Shown piece by piece: positions 6,706 to 14,080 of a DNA stretch of 20,704 nt. The notes under the pieces are model-generated. The model was not told the origin of the DNA and ran no database searches. It saw nothing but the letters and a program-made list of their open reading frames with translations. The stretch is taken from positions 1 to 20,704 of the forward strand of contig CALEGD010000024.1 of the NCBI GenBank assembly GCA_937877075.1, in the 5' to 3' direction. Each line of letters opens with the position of its first letter. The first letter of the stretch is position 1. This DNA comes from an uncultured Acholeplasmatales bacterium (lineage in GTDB: Bacteria; Bacillota_I; Bacilli_A; ML615J-28; CAG-698). The position numbers and the translations under genes are program-made.

Positions 6706-7665
6706 ATGAAAAAGTTATTGTTTAGCTTATTGTTCTTAAACTTACTCATCATTACTATTACGGTAATTCCAAAAACCTACGCCTTTTGGACCCAACCCCT
6801 TCCTTCTGATCTAGCAACAAATGCAGAGATAAAGATTGGAAAATGGAAAAAACTCCTCATTCTTGAAGAATTAGGAAATCTTGAAAAGCCAAAAGAAGGC
6901 CTAGAATTTGTTTATCAGAATCAATTTTATGTTGTTCTTTGGGATTTTGACCAAGTTATTCCTAATCAAATAAATTGGTGGGGCTGGAAAAATCCTTTGA
7001 GCGGAATTAACCTCTTAACTGAAAATTGGATTGATTCAAATTATTATGATCAAAAGTCATTGCCCGTAAATAAAGACGGAAACTTTTACCTTGCAACAGA
7101 GACCGGTGCATCTAATCATCTTCCCGGTACAGACAAATCCTGGTTTAAAATTAGTCCCTATTATTTATCAACAAATGTTTATCCTAAGGGGTTTATTATT
7201 TCTCATGGTATTAATGAGTTTGGAAAGACAAGGTATTGGATTGCCAATCAATATAATCAAGGCATTAATCCCGGAAATTATGCTTGGGCTTGGACAGAGA
7301 TTCTAACCTGGAACGGTCGCTCTAGTAAAGGAGAAATCGTTTATAATATTGATTCTGATGGTAGTATTCGTTTTTGGGAAACTTTAAAAAACACCAAAAT
7401 TGAACCAAATGAAAATTCTTCAAAAGAAGGATATTTTCTTGAAATCAAAAACGGATGGATATCACCTTTAGATAATGAGATAATAGTAAACTTTTGGTTA
7501 GAACATAATTCTTATCAAAAAGGGGAAATCATAACTTACGGTATTGATAATTGTCTTCGTTATAGGTATTTTAAATCTTTAAAAAAATCAGTTGGAGAAA
7601 CTCCGTTTTCTATAATTAATGGTCAAGAAGTTTTAAATCGAAAATATTGGCAAGAAATTAGGTAG
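6706..7665 (+). CDS. Exported Trp-rich protein with SipW-type signal peptide and CBM5/12-like repeats
   Basis: A 319-residue exported protein. The signal peptide (to about residue 25, KTYA-FWTQ) has the same YAFW boundary as SipW substrates. The mature chain is rich in Trp, Tyr and Asn. Several segments resemble carbohydrate-binding module 5/12 (chitin-binding-like) units: an aromatic start, a KG-x-I-turn, then G..RYW.A or YR. Examples are YPKGFIISHGIN...RYWIANQ near residue 165 and YQKGEIITYGIDNCLRYRYF near residue 275; a more divergent one lies near residues 66-105. This similarity is tentative. The start has an excellent ribosome site (AGAGGAGGGG), and the gap from the TasA-like gene is 41 bases without a terminator. 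It is probably a second component or adhesin of the cyclic-di-GMP-controlled matrix. Confidence 0.65.
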   Translation: MKKLLFSLLFLNLLIITITVIPKTYAFWTQPLPSDLATNAEIKIGKWKKLLILEELGNLEKPKEGLEFVYQNQFYVVLWDFDQVIPNQINWWGWKNPLSGINLLTENWIDSNYYDQKSLPVNKDGNFYLATETGASNHLPGTDKSWFKISPYYLSTNVYPKGFIISHGINEFGKTRYWIANQYNQGINPGNYAWAWTEILTWNGRSSKGEIVYNIDSDGSIRFWETLKNTKIEPNENSSKEGYFLEIKNGWISPLDNEIIVNFWLEHNSYQKGEIITYGIDNCLRYRYFKSLKKSVGETPFSIINGQEVLNRKYWQEIR

Positions 7666-7671
7666 ATATAT

Positions 7672-8262
7672 ATGAAAAAGGCCATAAAAGTAACTAAAAA
7701 TATAATATTCTTTTTTTCAGTTTTCTTTCTTTTGGCTTATCTAGTTGTATCAATTTTCTTTCCTGCAAAAACAATCTCCGTTTTTGGATTCTCTTTTTAT
7801 CGGGTTGTTTCTCCGAGCATGAAACCCGAGATTAATGTAAATGACATTGTTTGTGTTGTCGGTATCGAAGAGGACGAATTAGAAATTGGTGACATCATTA
7901 ATTTTCAAACTCACACCAATATTAACGGAAGAGTAACTGAGATTACTGTTACTCATTATCTAGGTTTCATATCTGAGGAAAGCTCTAATAAACTGTATAG
8001 GACTCAAAGTTATATTTTTAAGGAGGAAGGTAAGCTTGATACTTGGCTTGATACTGAGGGATATATTATTCAAGGAATTCCCTTTGAGAATATCAACGGT
8101 AAAGTTGCTTTTAAAATTCCTTATCTGGGACATTTAATAAAGATTATAAAGAATCCCATTATGCTGTTGTTAATTGCAATAAACACATTTGTTATTATCG
8201 TATTAATTAAAGTTATTAAAAATAAAGAAAAACCAGTAAACAAAACGAAGGTCGAAGAATAA
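7672..8262 (+). CDS. sipW: Signal peptidase I, SipW/ER type (peptidase family S26B)
   Basis: A 196-residue membrane serine protease. It has an N-terminal membrane anchor (residues 10-30) and a C-terminal one (about 158-180), as in SipW and archaeal/ER peptidases. The catalytic Ser is Ser49 in VVSPSMKP. The ER-type His replaces the usual bacterial Lys: His95 in ITVTHYLGF. The Asp site lies in the KLDTWLD stretch (123-127), and GKVAFKIPYLGHL is the family's C-terminal signature. It starts 6 bases after the upstream stop, so it is translationally linked to the two exported proteins, which it most likely processes. The family motif TKGDANN is much altered (TQSYIFKEEG), typical of the divergent SipW branch. 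The gene name is given by type, not by proven orthology. Confidence 0.85.
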   Translation: MKKAIKVTKNIIFFFSVFFLLAYLVVSIFFPAKTISVFGFSFYRVVSPSMKPEINVNDIVCVVGIEEDELEIGDIINFQTHTNINGRVTEITVTHYLGFISEESSNKLYRTQSYIFKEEGKLDTWLDTEGYIIQGIPFENINGKVAFKIPYLGHLIKIIKNPIMLLLIAINTFVIIVLIKVIKNKEKPVNKTKVEE

Positions 8263-8300
8263 AACAAGATATTTTGACTGTCGTTTTATTCATTATTTAG

Positions 8301-8329
8301 TTGACATTATCCGTCGATTATAGTATAAT
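8301..8329 (+). promoter_or_regulatory. Consensus promoter of the tRNA pair
   Basis: A perfect TTGACA (8301-8306), a 17-bp spacer and a perfect TATAAT (8324-8329) give the strongest promoter in the window, 43 bases upstream of tRNA-Pro. Confidence 0.9.
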
Positions 8330-8371
8330 ATATAAGCGTGGAAACACGAGAATATAGCTCTTCAAATAAAT

Positions 8372-8448
8372 CGGGAAATAGCTCAGCTTGGTAGAGCGCT
8401 TGGTTTGGGACCAAGATGTCGCGGGTTCAAATCCTGTTTTCCCGACCA
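8372..8448 (+). tRNA. tRNA-Pro (anticodon TGG)
   Basis: A complete cloverleaf of 77 nt with encoded CCA. The acceptor stem is CGGGAAA/TTTCCCG, the anticodon stem CTTGG/CCAAG closes the loop TTTGGGA with anticodon TGG, and the T-arm contains GGTTCAAATCC. The D-arm is AGCTCAGCTTGGTAGAGC. Confidence 0.97.
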
Positions 8449-8451
8449 TAT

Positions 8452-8525
8452 GCAGGTATAGTTTAATGGTAGAACTTCAGCCTTCCAAGCTGACCGTGCG
8501 AGTTCGATTCTCGTTACCTGCTCCA
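8452..8525 (+). tRNA. tRNA-Gly (anticodon TCC)
   Basis: A complete cloverleaf of 74 nt with encoded CCA. The acceptor stem is GCAGGTA/TACCTGC, the anticodon stem TCAGC/GCTGA holds the loop CTTCCAA with anticodon TCC, and the T-arm contains AGTTCGATTCT. It lies 3 nt after tRNA-Pro in one transcription unit. Confidence 0.97.
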
Positions 8526-8537
8526 TTTGAAAATCAC

Positions 8538-8561
8538 TGCACTGAAATAGTGCATTTTTTT
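8538..8561 (+). terminator. Intrinsic terminator of the tRNA unit
   Basis: Stem TGCACT/AGTGCA (8538-8543 with 8549-8554), loop GAAAT, followed by seven T residues. Confidence 0.85.
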
Positions 8562-8648
8562 ATTTTAATATTTATAAAGATGCGTTCAGGAAATATTTCC
8601 TTTCATTTTAGATTCAAATTTGTAATTGACAGGTTTTACCGATAGAAA

Positions 8649-8677
8649 TTGTTTAATATTTTAAAAAATGCTATAAT
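8649..8677 (+). promoter_or_regulatory. Extended -10 promoter of the AraC-family gene
   Basis: TTGTTT (8649-8654), a 17-bp spacer, then TGC-TATAAT (8669-8677), an extended -10 element. The leader to the start codon is about 55 bases. Confidence 0.65.
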
Positions 8678-8739
8678 TGTTCATTGGGATAAGTAGTTGT
8701 TGAAAAAACATTTATATATTAATATAAGGAGTGGAAAAT

Positions 8740-9594
8740 ATGTATATTTATCCCTATGTCCGCTTTGCAATGTATCATGTCTTTCTGGAGAATTATTTTA
8801 TTGAAAGGCATATATGGGATCATGAAATAATTTTTATAGACAATGGGAAAATGAAAATTACTATTGAAGGTAAAGTTTATATTGTTGATGAAAATACCTG
8901 TATTATTTTAAGACCTGGGGTTTATCATAAGATAGAATGGCATGAGGAAAATTGTTCTCAACCCCATGTTCATTTTGATTTCTATAAACAAGATAATTCT
9001 GAAGAAGTAACTGTTTCTAAAATCACAAGAAATTTGATGTCTGAAAAAGAACTAACTTATTTTCGGAGTGATTTCTTTAAAGAAAATGGCATTGACATAC
9101 CTCCGGTTTTTAAGTTAAAGAATCCCGGAGTTGTGAAAAACATACTTTTTAAAATAATTGATGAATTCACCTTTAATCACCCTTATGCAAGCATTATGTT
9201 ACAAGGGTTGATGTCTGAATTGATAGCTACAATTATTCGCGATTACCGGATGGGTCAAGACGACGTGAGCTTCTCTAAGGCCAAAGAGCTTAATTCCCTG
9301 GCAATATACATGTCTGAAAATGTTGATAAAAACTTTACTTTAGATGACTTTTCGAATTACATTAATATTTCTAAGTGGAGTTTGATTCAATTTTTTAAAA
9401 AATATTATAATACTACGCCGATGAATTATTTCCACCAACTTCGTTATTATCGTGCTAAGAATCTCTTACAATATACTTTTTTATCAGTTAAGGAAATCTC
9501 CTATAAAATGGGGTTTTATTCCCCGCAATCATTCTCTCGATGGTTTAAATCATTGGAAGGTCTGTCACCTAATGACTTTAGAAAACAAAAATAA
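8740..9594 (+). CDS. AraC-family transcription regulator with N-terminal cupin
   Basis: A 284-residue DNA-binding regulator. The N-terminal half is a sugar-sensing cupin (FIDNGKMKITIEGKVYIVDE, then ILRPGVYHKIEWHEE and HVHFDF). The C-terminal ~100 residues are two helix-turn-helix units: FTLDDFSNYINISKWSLIQFFKKYY and the AraC signature VKEISYKMGFYSPQSFSRWFKSLEGLSPNDFR. A GTG at 8731 is in frame, but it lies inside the AAGGAG ribosome site (8727-8732) of the ATG at 8740, which is therefore the start. It has its own promoter and terminator and sits directly upstream of the transporter/glycosidase operon. Such regulators normally activate the neighbouring sugar locus on binding its substrate, so this is the likely local activator. 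Confidence 0.92.
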   Translation: MYIYPYVRFAMYHVFLENYFIERHIWDHEIIFIDNGKMKITIEGKVYIVDENTCIILRPGVYHKIEWHEENCSQPHVHFDFYKQDNSEEVTVSKITRNLMSEKELTYFRSDFFKENGIDIPPVFKLKNPGVVKNILFKIIDEFTFNHPYASIMLQGLMSELIATIIRDYRMGQDDVSFSKAKELNSLAIYMSENVDKNFTLDDFSNYINISKWSLIQFFKKYYNTTPMNYFHQLRYYRAKNLLQYTFLSVKEISYKMGFYSPQSFSRWFKSLEGLSPNDFRKQK

Positions 9595-9598
9595 GAAG

Positions 9599-9635
9599 CA
9601 TTCCTATTATGTTTGTCGTAATAGGAATGTTTTTT
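9599..9635 (+). terminator. Intrinsic terminator after the AraC-family gene
   Basis: An 11-bp perfect stem (CATTCCTATTA 9599-9609 with TAATAGGAATG 9619-9629) and a 9-base loop, followed by six T residues. It separates the regulator from the transporter operon. Confidence 0.9.
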
Positions 9636-9712
9636 ATGAATCGAATTCAAAAATATTTTTAGTATTATTTGGATATTTTTTTACTAAAACCAAATTTTCG
9701 TTAACCAAAAAG

Positions 9713-9732
9713 GAATAAAAACGGTTTTATTC
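9713..9732. promoter_or_regulatory. Near-perfect palindrome upstream of the transporter operon
   Basis: GAATAAAAACGGTTTTATTC is a 20-base inverted repeat with one mismatched pair near the centre. It lies about 70 bases upstream of the likely -10 box. The position suits an activator or catabolite-control site, but the sequence does not clearly match a cre box, and AraC proteins more often use direct repeats. Confidence 0.4.
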
Positions 9733-9776
9733 GCTGTTTTTCTAAATAAATGTTATGTATTGCAAATTTTGTAATA

Positions 9777-9805
9777 TTTTAAATTAAATTTTTATTATGT
9801 ATAAT
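9777..9805 (+). promoter_or_regulatory. Likely promoter of the D-arabinan-type utilisation operon
   Basis: A perfect TATAAT (9800-9805) lies 21 bases before the start codon of the binding-protein gene. There is only a weak -35 (TTTTAA, 9777-9782), as expected for a promoter that needs an activator. Confidence 0.5.
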
Positions 9806-9826
9806 ATTAACAAAGAGGTGTTTTGT

Positions 9827-11194
9827 ATGAAAAAGAAATTCTTGTTCTTAATTATTAGTATTTTACTATTTACATTAGTTGCATGTACACCACCTTCCGA
9901 CATTGAAATTAATGATCGGGTAGAGAAAATTGAAGAAAATGCAAAAGTTGTTGAAATGTGGTCCATGGATTTTGAAGAATGGGAAAACCGGATAAATATT
10001 AAACAACGGATGGACTTTAATGAAGATCTCACTGATGGATTGCAGTTATCACAAACTTTTGTTGATGATAATAATTTTTGGGATTTGATTCGTTCCGCCA
10101 GAGAAACCGGAAATGTTCCTGATATTTATATGGTTTCATATGGTAATTTATATGAAGAAATTAAAAATGGAAACATCATTGACCTATCAGATTATCTACC
10201 AAAATCAAGCTTTGATGATTTAACAGATATCGCTAGAGAAGCAATCACTTTTGATGGAAAACATTATGGTTATCCGATAAATATGGAGCCTTCAACACTT
10301 GTTTTTTATCGGAAAGACTTATTAAATCAATATGCTGGAACTACAAAAATGCCGTTAAAATGGGATGATTTTTTAACCTTATTGGAAATGGTTAATAATG
10401 GTATCTCTGAAAGCGGTACTAAAGGCTTGTATGCTTTTGATGTTCCGAAAGGAATTGCCTTAGGTTGGGCTTCTTGGGGACTCCAAATTTCTTCAACCGG
10501 TGGTTTGGCAATCACAGATGATTGGACTACCTCAAGATTGAATGAACCGGGTTTCAAACAATTGGCGGAATTATGGTATTCACTATATAGTAATCGATAT
10601 GTACCTTTAAGTTCCGGTAATTATAATGAAATTATCAATGATTTATGTTTAGGAAAATTAGTTATGACAACTGCCGGGAGTTATTCAGTGCCGACAATTG
10701 TAAACGATTACCCAGAATTAATTGACAAAATCGGAATTGCGGAAATGCCGACATTCAGCGGTAACAAGTCCCTAGTAAATGCTACTAATGGCGGTTGGGT
10801 CTATGTTATCTCCAAAGAGTGTGAAGATGTTGAAGCTGCGGTTAAGGTTCTTGAATACTTGGTAGCCGGGGAAGATACCACCAGAAATATGGAATACTTT
10901 GAATCGGTATATTTCTCTAAAGGCTCACCACGTAAATCGGTAGCTGAGTTGATTGAAAAACAGTCTAGCAAACAAGATAAAATTCCAGAATCCTGGATTG
11001 ATATTATCAATGAAGTTGCTGCTAAATCGGTTATGGAACCAATTTATCCTTGGGATATCTCGATTGCAGTTCAAGCCATGTTGGAGAATGTCATTCTGGG
11101 AAATGACATCGACAGTGAGATTTCAAAATGCGACACCAGAGTTAAAGAAGTAATTGTCAATAATAATCTCGCCAACAATAACCCAAGGAATTAA
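9827..11194 (+). CDS. ABC transporter sugar-binding lipoprotein (CUT1 family, solute-binding family 1)
   Basis: A 455-residue lipoprotein. The signal peptide ends in the lipobox LVAC, with Cys20 as the lipidated residue. The rest is a type 1 solute-binding fold: the N-lobe has a VEMWSMDFEEWENR start, and later come NIIDLSDYLP and YGYPINMEPSTLVFYRKDLL, then GKLVMTTAGSYSVP and NGGWVYVISKE, all typical of oligosaccharide-binding members. The ATG at 9827 is chosen over an in-frame ATG at 9797 because AGAGGTG precedes it by 6 bases and it starts a normal signal peptide. It is the first of eight co-directional genes and directs import through the two permeases that follow. From context the ligand is probably an arabinofuranose oligosaccharide, but this cannot be read from the protein. 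Confidence 0.92.
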   Translation: MKKKFLFLIISILLFTLVACTPPSDIEINDRVEKIEENAKVVEMWSMDFEEWENRINIKQRMDFNEDLTDGLQLSQTFVDDNNFWDLIRSARETGNVPDIYMVSYGNLYEEIKNGNIIDLSDYLPKSSFDDLTDIAREAITFDGKHYGYPINMEPSTLVFYRKDLLNQYAGTTKMPLKWDDFLTLLEMVNNGISESGTKGLYAFDVPKGIALGWASWGLQISSTGGLAITDDWTTSRLNEPGFKQLAELWYSLYSNRYVPLSSGNYNEIINDLCLGKLVMTTAGSYSVPTIVNDYPELIDKIGIAEMPTFSGNKSLVNATNGGWVYVISKECEDVEAAVKVLEYLVAGEDTTRNMEYFESVYFSKGSPRKSVAELIEKQSSKQDKIPESWIDIINEVAAKSVMEPIYPWDISIAVQAMLENVILGNDIDSEISKCDTRVKEVIVNNNLANNNPRN

Positions 11195-11202
11195 TAAAGC
11201 CT

Positions 11203-12114
11203 ATGAATGTTAATGCTATAAAAAAGAAAAGAAAGCATAAAGACAATGCCTCGGCACTTTTAATGATTCTGCCGGCTTTGTTGTTACTTACAATTTTTGT
11301 TTTTATCCCTTTAATAATGGCGATATTCAGGAGTCTTTATAATTTCGGATCAGGTGAACCAAGTAGTTTTATCGGTTTTTCAAATTATATTAAGATTCTG
11401 AAAAATAGTGTATTTATTCAGAGTTTAAAGAATGTCCTTGTTTTAACCGCCGTAATAACAATTGTAGAAGTGGTGTTGGCTTTCTTGTTCGCTCATGTGC
11501 TGGTCAGAATAAAAGGTAAATATGGAATTTTTGTTAGAACTATCATTTATCTTCCTTACCTAATATCTGGAATCGTGGTTTCTGTTATTTTTACATTAAT
11601 GACTACTTATAATGGCGGAATCATTAATTCCATTCTTGCCATTTTTGATAAAAATCCTATAGCCTTTAATAATGATGTTTTTTGGTCGCCCTTAAGTATC
11701 ATTATTCCAACTATTTGGATTGGTTTTGGTTATAACACTCTCGTAATGTATTCAGGATTAATAAATGTACCTAAGGATTACTATGAAGCTGCCCAAATTG
11801 ACGGTGCTGGTTTCTGGGCATCGATGTTTCATATCACCCTTCCCTGTATGAAAAACTATTTTATCCTTTTGATCGTTACTTTAGTTGTTGCAAATCTTCA
11901 GATGTATGAGATACCAATGATGATGACCAATGGTCAACCTGCTAACCGAACGATGACACCCGTCCTTTACTTGATGCATAGCAGGTCTAATGGAAATATT
12001 TCCGACAGCGAAATAACTGCAGCCGCTTTACTAATAATGATTATAATCCTAATAATTAACTCTGCAGTTTTTAGTTTGTTTAAGACGAAAAAGAAGGATT
12101 CTTGGGAGATGTAG
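11203..12114 (+). CDS. ABC sugar transporter permease (MalF/UgpA type)
   Basis: A 303-residue inner-membrane protein with six predicted transmembrane helices and a Lys-rich cytoplasmic N-terminus (KKKRKHKD). The cytoplasmic EAA loop, YYEAAQIDGAGFWASMFHITLP (about residue 190), contacts the transport ATPase. The length and motif fit the first permease of CUT1 importers. It begins 8 bases after the binding-protein stop; the ribosome site is weak (AAGGAA, 12 bases from the ATG), so translation may depend on coupling. No ATPase gene is in the locus; CUT1 systems of Gram-positive bacteria often share one MsmX-like ATPase encoded elsewhere. Confidence 0.93.
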   Translation: MNVNAIKKKRKHKDNASALLMILPALLLLTIFVFIPLIMAIFRSLYNFGSGEPSSFIGFSNYIKILKNSVFIQSLKNVLVLTAVITIVEVVLAFLFAHVLVRIKGKYGIFVRTIIYLPYLISGIVVSVIFTLMTTYNGGIINSILAIFDKNPIAFNNDVFWSPLSIIIPTIWIGFGYNTLVMYSGLINVPKDYYEAAQIDGAGFWASMFHITLPCMKNYFILLIVTLVVANLQMYEIPMMMTNGQPANRTMTPVLYLMHSRSNGNISDSEITAAALLIMIIILIINSAVFSLFKTKKKDSWEM

Positions 12115-12115
12115 G

Positions 12116-12994
12116 ATGAATGTTTTAAAAAATAAAGATATGAATCACATTAAAAAGATAGTTAATAAATATTTACTTTACATTTTAGGATTTATTGTTG
12201 TTTTCATTATATTTGTTCCGATTTTCCTGATGCTTCCTTCCATGTTTAAAACAAAGTATGAAATCTTTGCCTACCCATGGACATTATTTCCTAAAAATTG
12301 GGTTGTTGATAACTTTTCTCGAATTTTCTATCTTGAATATACAACGATGAAAGTAAATTATTTTCGCTCATTATTTACAACTATCTTAGTCAGTTCTTTA
12401 GCGGTATTTTTTTCAATCATCATTAACATGATGGCAGCCTTTGCATTTGCAAGATTAAATTTTGTTGGGAAAAAACCATTATGGGTATTAATTATAACAA
12501 CAATGTTTATTCCGGGAATTACTATTTTATTAACTTCAATTAAGGTAGTTTCCAGTTTGAAAATGATAGATTCTATCTGGGTTTTAGTTGTACCGGGACT
12601 GACTTCTGCTTACAATATCTTTTTCTTCCGACAATTCTTTCTTGGTTTTCCAAAAAGTATTGATGAGGCGGCAAGAATAGATGGTGCAACTAATTTTCAA
12701 ATTTTCCGAAAAATATATTTTCCGATGGCGAAAACACCAATGGTAATAATCGGTGCTTCAATATTTATGGGATATTACAATTCCTATTTGTGGCCGTCTC
12801 TGACGATTACCACTAAGAGAACAGACTTGTATCAGATAATGTATATTATTACAAATCTTTTTAGAGATTCAATGTCATTAGGTTATGGGGCTGTATTAGC
12901 TGCTGCTTTTATAGCTATGGTTCCACCGTTAATTATCTTTGTTATCTTGCAGAGACATATAAAAGACGGAATTGCCTTGACGGGAATAAAATAA
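12116..12994 (+). CDS. ABC sugar transporter permease (MalG/UgpE type)
   Basis: A 292-residue inner-membrane protein with six predicted transmembrane helices, the second permease of the importer. The EAA loop is IDEAARIDGATNFQIFRKIYFP (about residue 181). The chain ends HIKDGIALTGIK, the typical C-terminus of MalG-type permeases (usually GLTAGAVKG). The start codon is one base after the TAG of the previous permease, with a GGGAG site inside its end, which indicates translational coupling and equal amounts of the two subunits. Confidence 0.93.
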   Translation: MNVLKNKDMNHIKKIVNKYLLYILGFIVVFIIFVPIFLMLPSMFKTKYEIFAYPWTLFPKNWVVDNFSRIFYLEYTTMKVNYFRSLFTTILVSSLAVFFSIIINMMAAFAFARLNFVGKKPLWVLIITTMFIPGITILLTSIKVVSSLKMIDSIWVLVVPGLTSAYNIFFFRQFFLGFPKSIDEAARIDGATNFQIFRKIYFPMAKTPMVIIGASIFMGYYNSYLWPSLTITTKRTDLYQIMYIITNLFRDSMSLGYGAVLAAAFIAMVPPLIIFVILQRHIKDGIALTGIK

Positions 12995-13039
12995 AAATAT
13001 TTATCAAAAACAGTAAGAAAACATACTAGAGGAGGAAAA

Positions 13040-14080
13040 ATGAAAAAGTTTTTATTAATGATGATTGTTGTATTAACTGTTGTAACTTTTAGTGGCAGCA
13101 ATGTAAAGGCGGGAACAGAGAGCCCCTTTGATCCTGAGGCTACTTATTATCAAAGCTCATCCTTAACAGTCAACGGCGATTTTGAAGCTTTTGATGTCGG
13201 GACCGTTTTAAGTGAATCTCAATTACCGGGATCTTGGGGTACTATTAATTTAGATGGACCTGCAAAGATTGTTGAAGTCGACGGCTCTAAAAGAATTGCT
13301 ATGACCAGAACACAGGGTAAACAATATTCTAGTGCATTCTTGATGACACCGGTTGAACTTGGAGTTAAAGATTTAGTCAGATTAACTTATGATTATAAAA
13401 TTATAACAAATTTTCAACTATCTGCTTATCAAATTGATTCCAGTTTTGTCGGGTCTACAAACGTTCCATATTTTGAAATTGATCTTACAAACCAAGAAAA
13501 TAACCCGAATACATCCGGAGCTGAACAAATGACTTTTCCGGTTATCATAAAAGAGTTAGAGAACGGTTGGTTTAATGTTACACTTGATTTTCAGGTAACT
13601 ACTGAGCTGCTTGTAAAATGTGACAGTATCCGTTGGCTCTTTACTCCATTAAGTGATAGTGATGCTTTTTATATAGATAATGTTAATCTTTACTTTCTAA
13701 CTACAGAAGAAGCAACCCAAAAAGTAACTTCCATTACCATCAATGAAAGCGATCAAGAACTGGAAGTTGGAGATACAGTTCAACTTAGTGCTACAATTGC
13801 TCCAACCGATGCTGCTAATAAAAATGTAACTTGGTCTTCCACAAATTCCGATGTTGCCTCGGTTGATGAAAACGGCTTAGTTACCGCAAAAGGTAAAGGA
13901 GCTTGTGAAATTAAAGTCACAACTGAAGACGGAAGCAAAAATGCCAGCATAGTCATTAGTGTTACAGAACCGGTAAAAGCAGACCAAAATTATTTTGTTT
14001 ACATTATTAGCGGTGTTGTTTTTATTTCATTAGCTACCGTTGTTTTTATAGTAATCAGTAGCCGTAAAAGACGAGTATGA
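13040..14080 (+). CDS. Membrane-anchored surface protein: jelly-roll carbohydrate-binding-like domain plus Ig-like (BIG2) domain
   Basis: A 346-residue exported protein. A signal peptide (residues 1-25, cleavage after VKA) is followed by a jelly-roll domain (about 35-228) that begins LTVNGDFEAFDVG and ends AFYIDNVNLYFL, the usual borders of CBM4/9/22-like modules. A bacterial Ig-like group 2 domain follows (about 231-312: VTSITINESDQELEVGDTV, then WSSTNSDVASVDENGLVTAKGKG). Last come one membrane helix (about 318-340) and a basic tail (SSRKRRV), so it stays in the membrane with its domains outside. There is no LPXTG. The ribosome site is strong (AGGAGGAAAAA). It lies between the importer and the secreted hydrolase, so glycan capture near the cell surface is its likely task; no catalytic motif is visible. 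Confidence 0.75.
   Translation: MKKFLLMMIVVLTVVTFSGSNVKAGTESPFDPEATYYQSSSLTVNGDFEAFDVGTVLSESQLPGSWGTINLDGPAKIVEVDGSKRIAMTRTQGKQYSSAFLMTPVELGVKDLVRLTYDYKIITNFQLSAYQIDSSFVGSTNVPYFEIDLTNQENNPNTSGAEQMTFPVIIKELENGWFNVTLDFQVTTELLVKCDSIRWLFTPLSDSDAFYIDNVNLYFLTTEEATQKVTSITINESDQELEVGDTVQLSATIAPTDAANKNVTWSSTNSDVASVDENGLVTAKGKGACEIKVTTEDGSKNASIVISVTEPVKADQNYFVYIISGVVFISLATVVFIVISSRKRRV

Noticed and set aside
8257..8291. Inverted repeat GAATAAAAC/GTTTTATTC at the end of the sipW-type gene
   Set aside because: It is AT-only apart from the end pairs, has a 17-base loop and no T tract after it, so I do not call it a terminator with confidence.
8372..8525. tRNA genes as an integration site of a mobile element
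   Set aside because: No integrase, no duplicated tRNA 3' end and no transposase fragment is visible in the window.
8388..8645. 85-codon open frame over the two tRNA genes
   Set aside because: It is a product of tRNA sequence; both tRNAs fold fully and the unit ends in a terminator within this frame.
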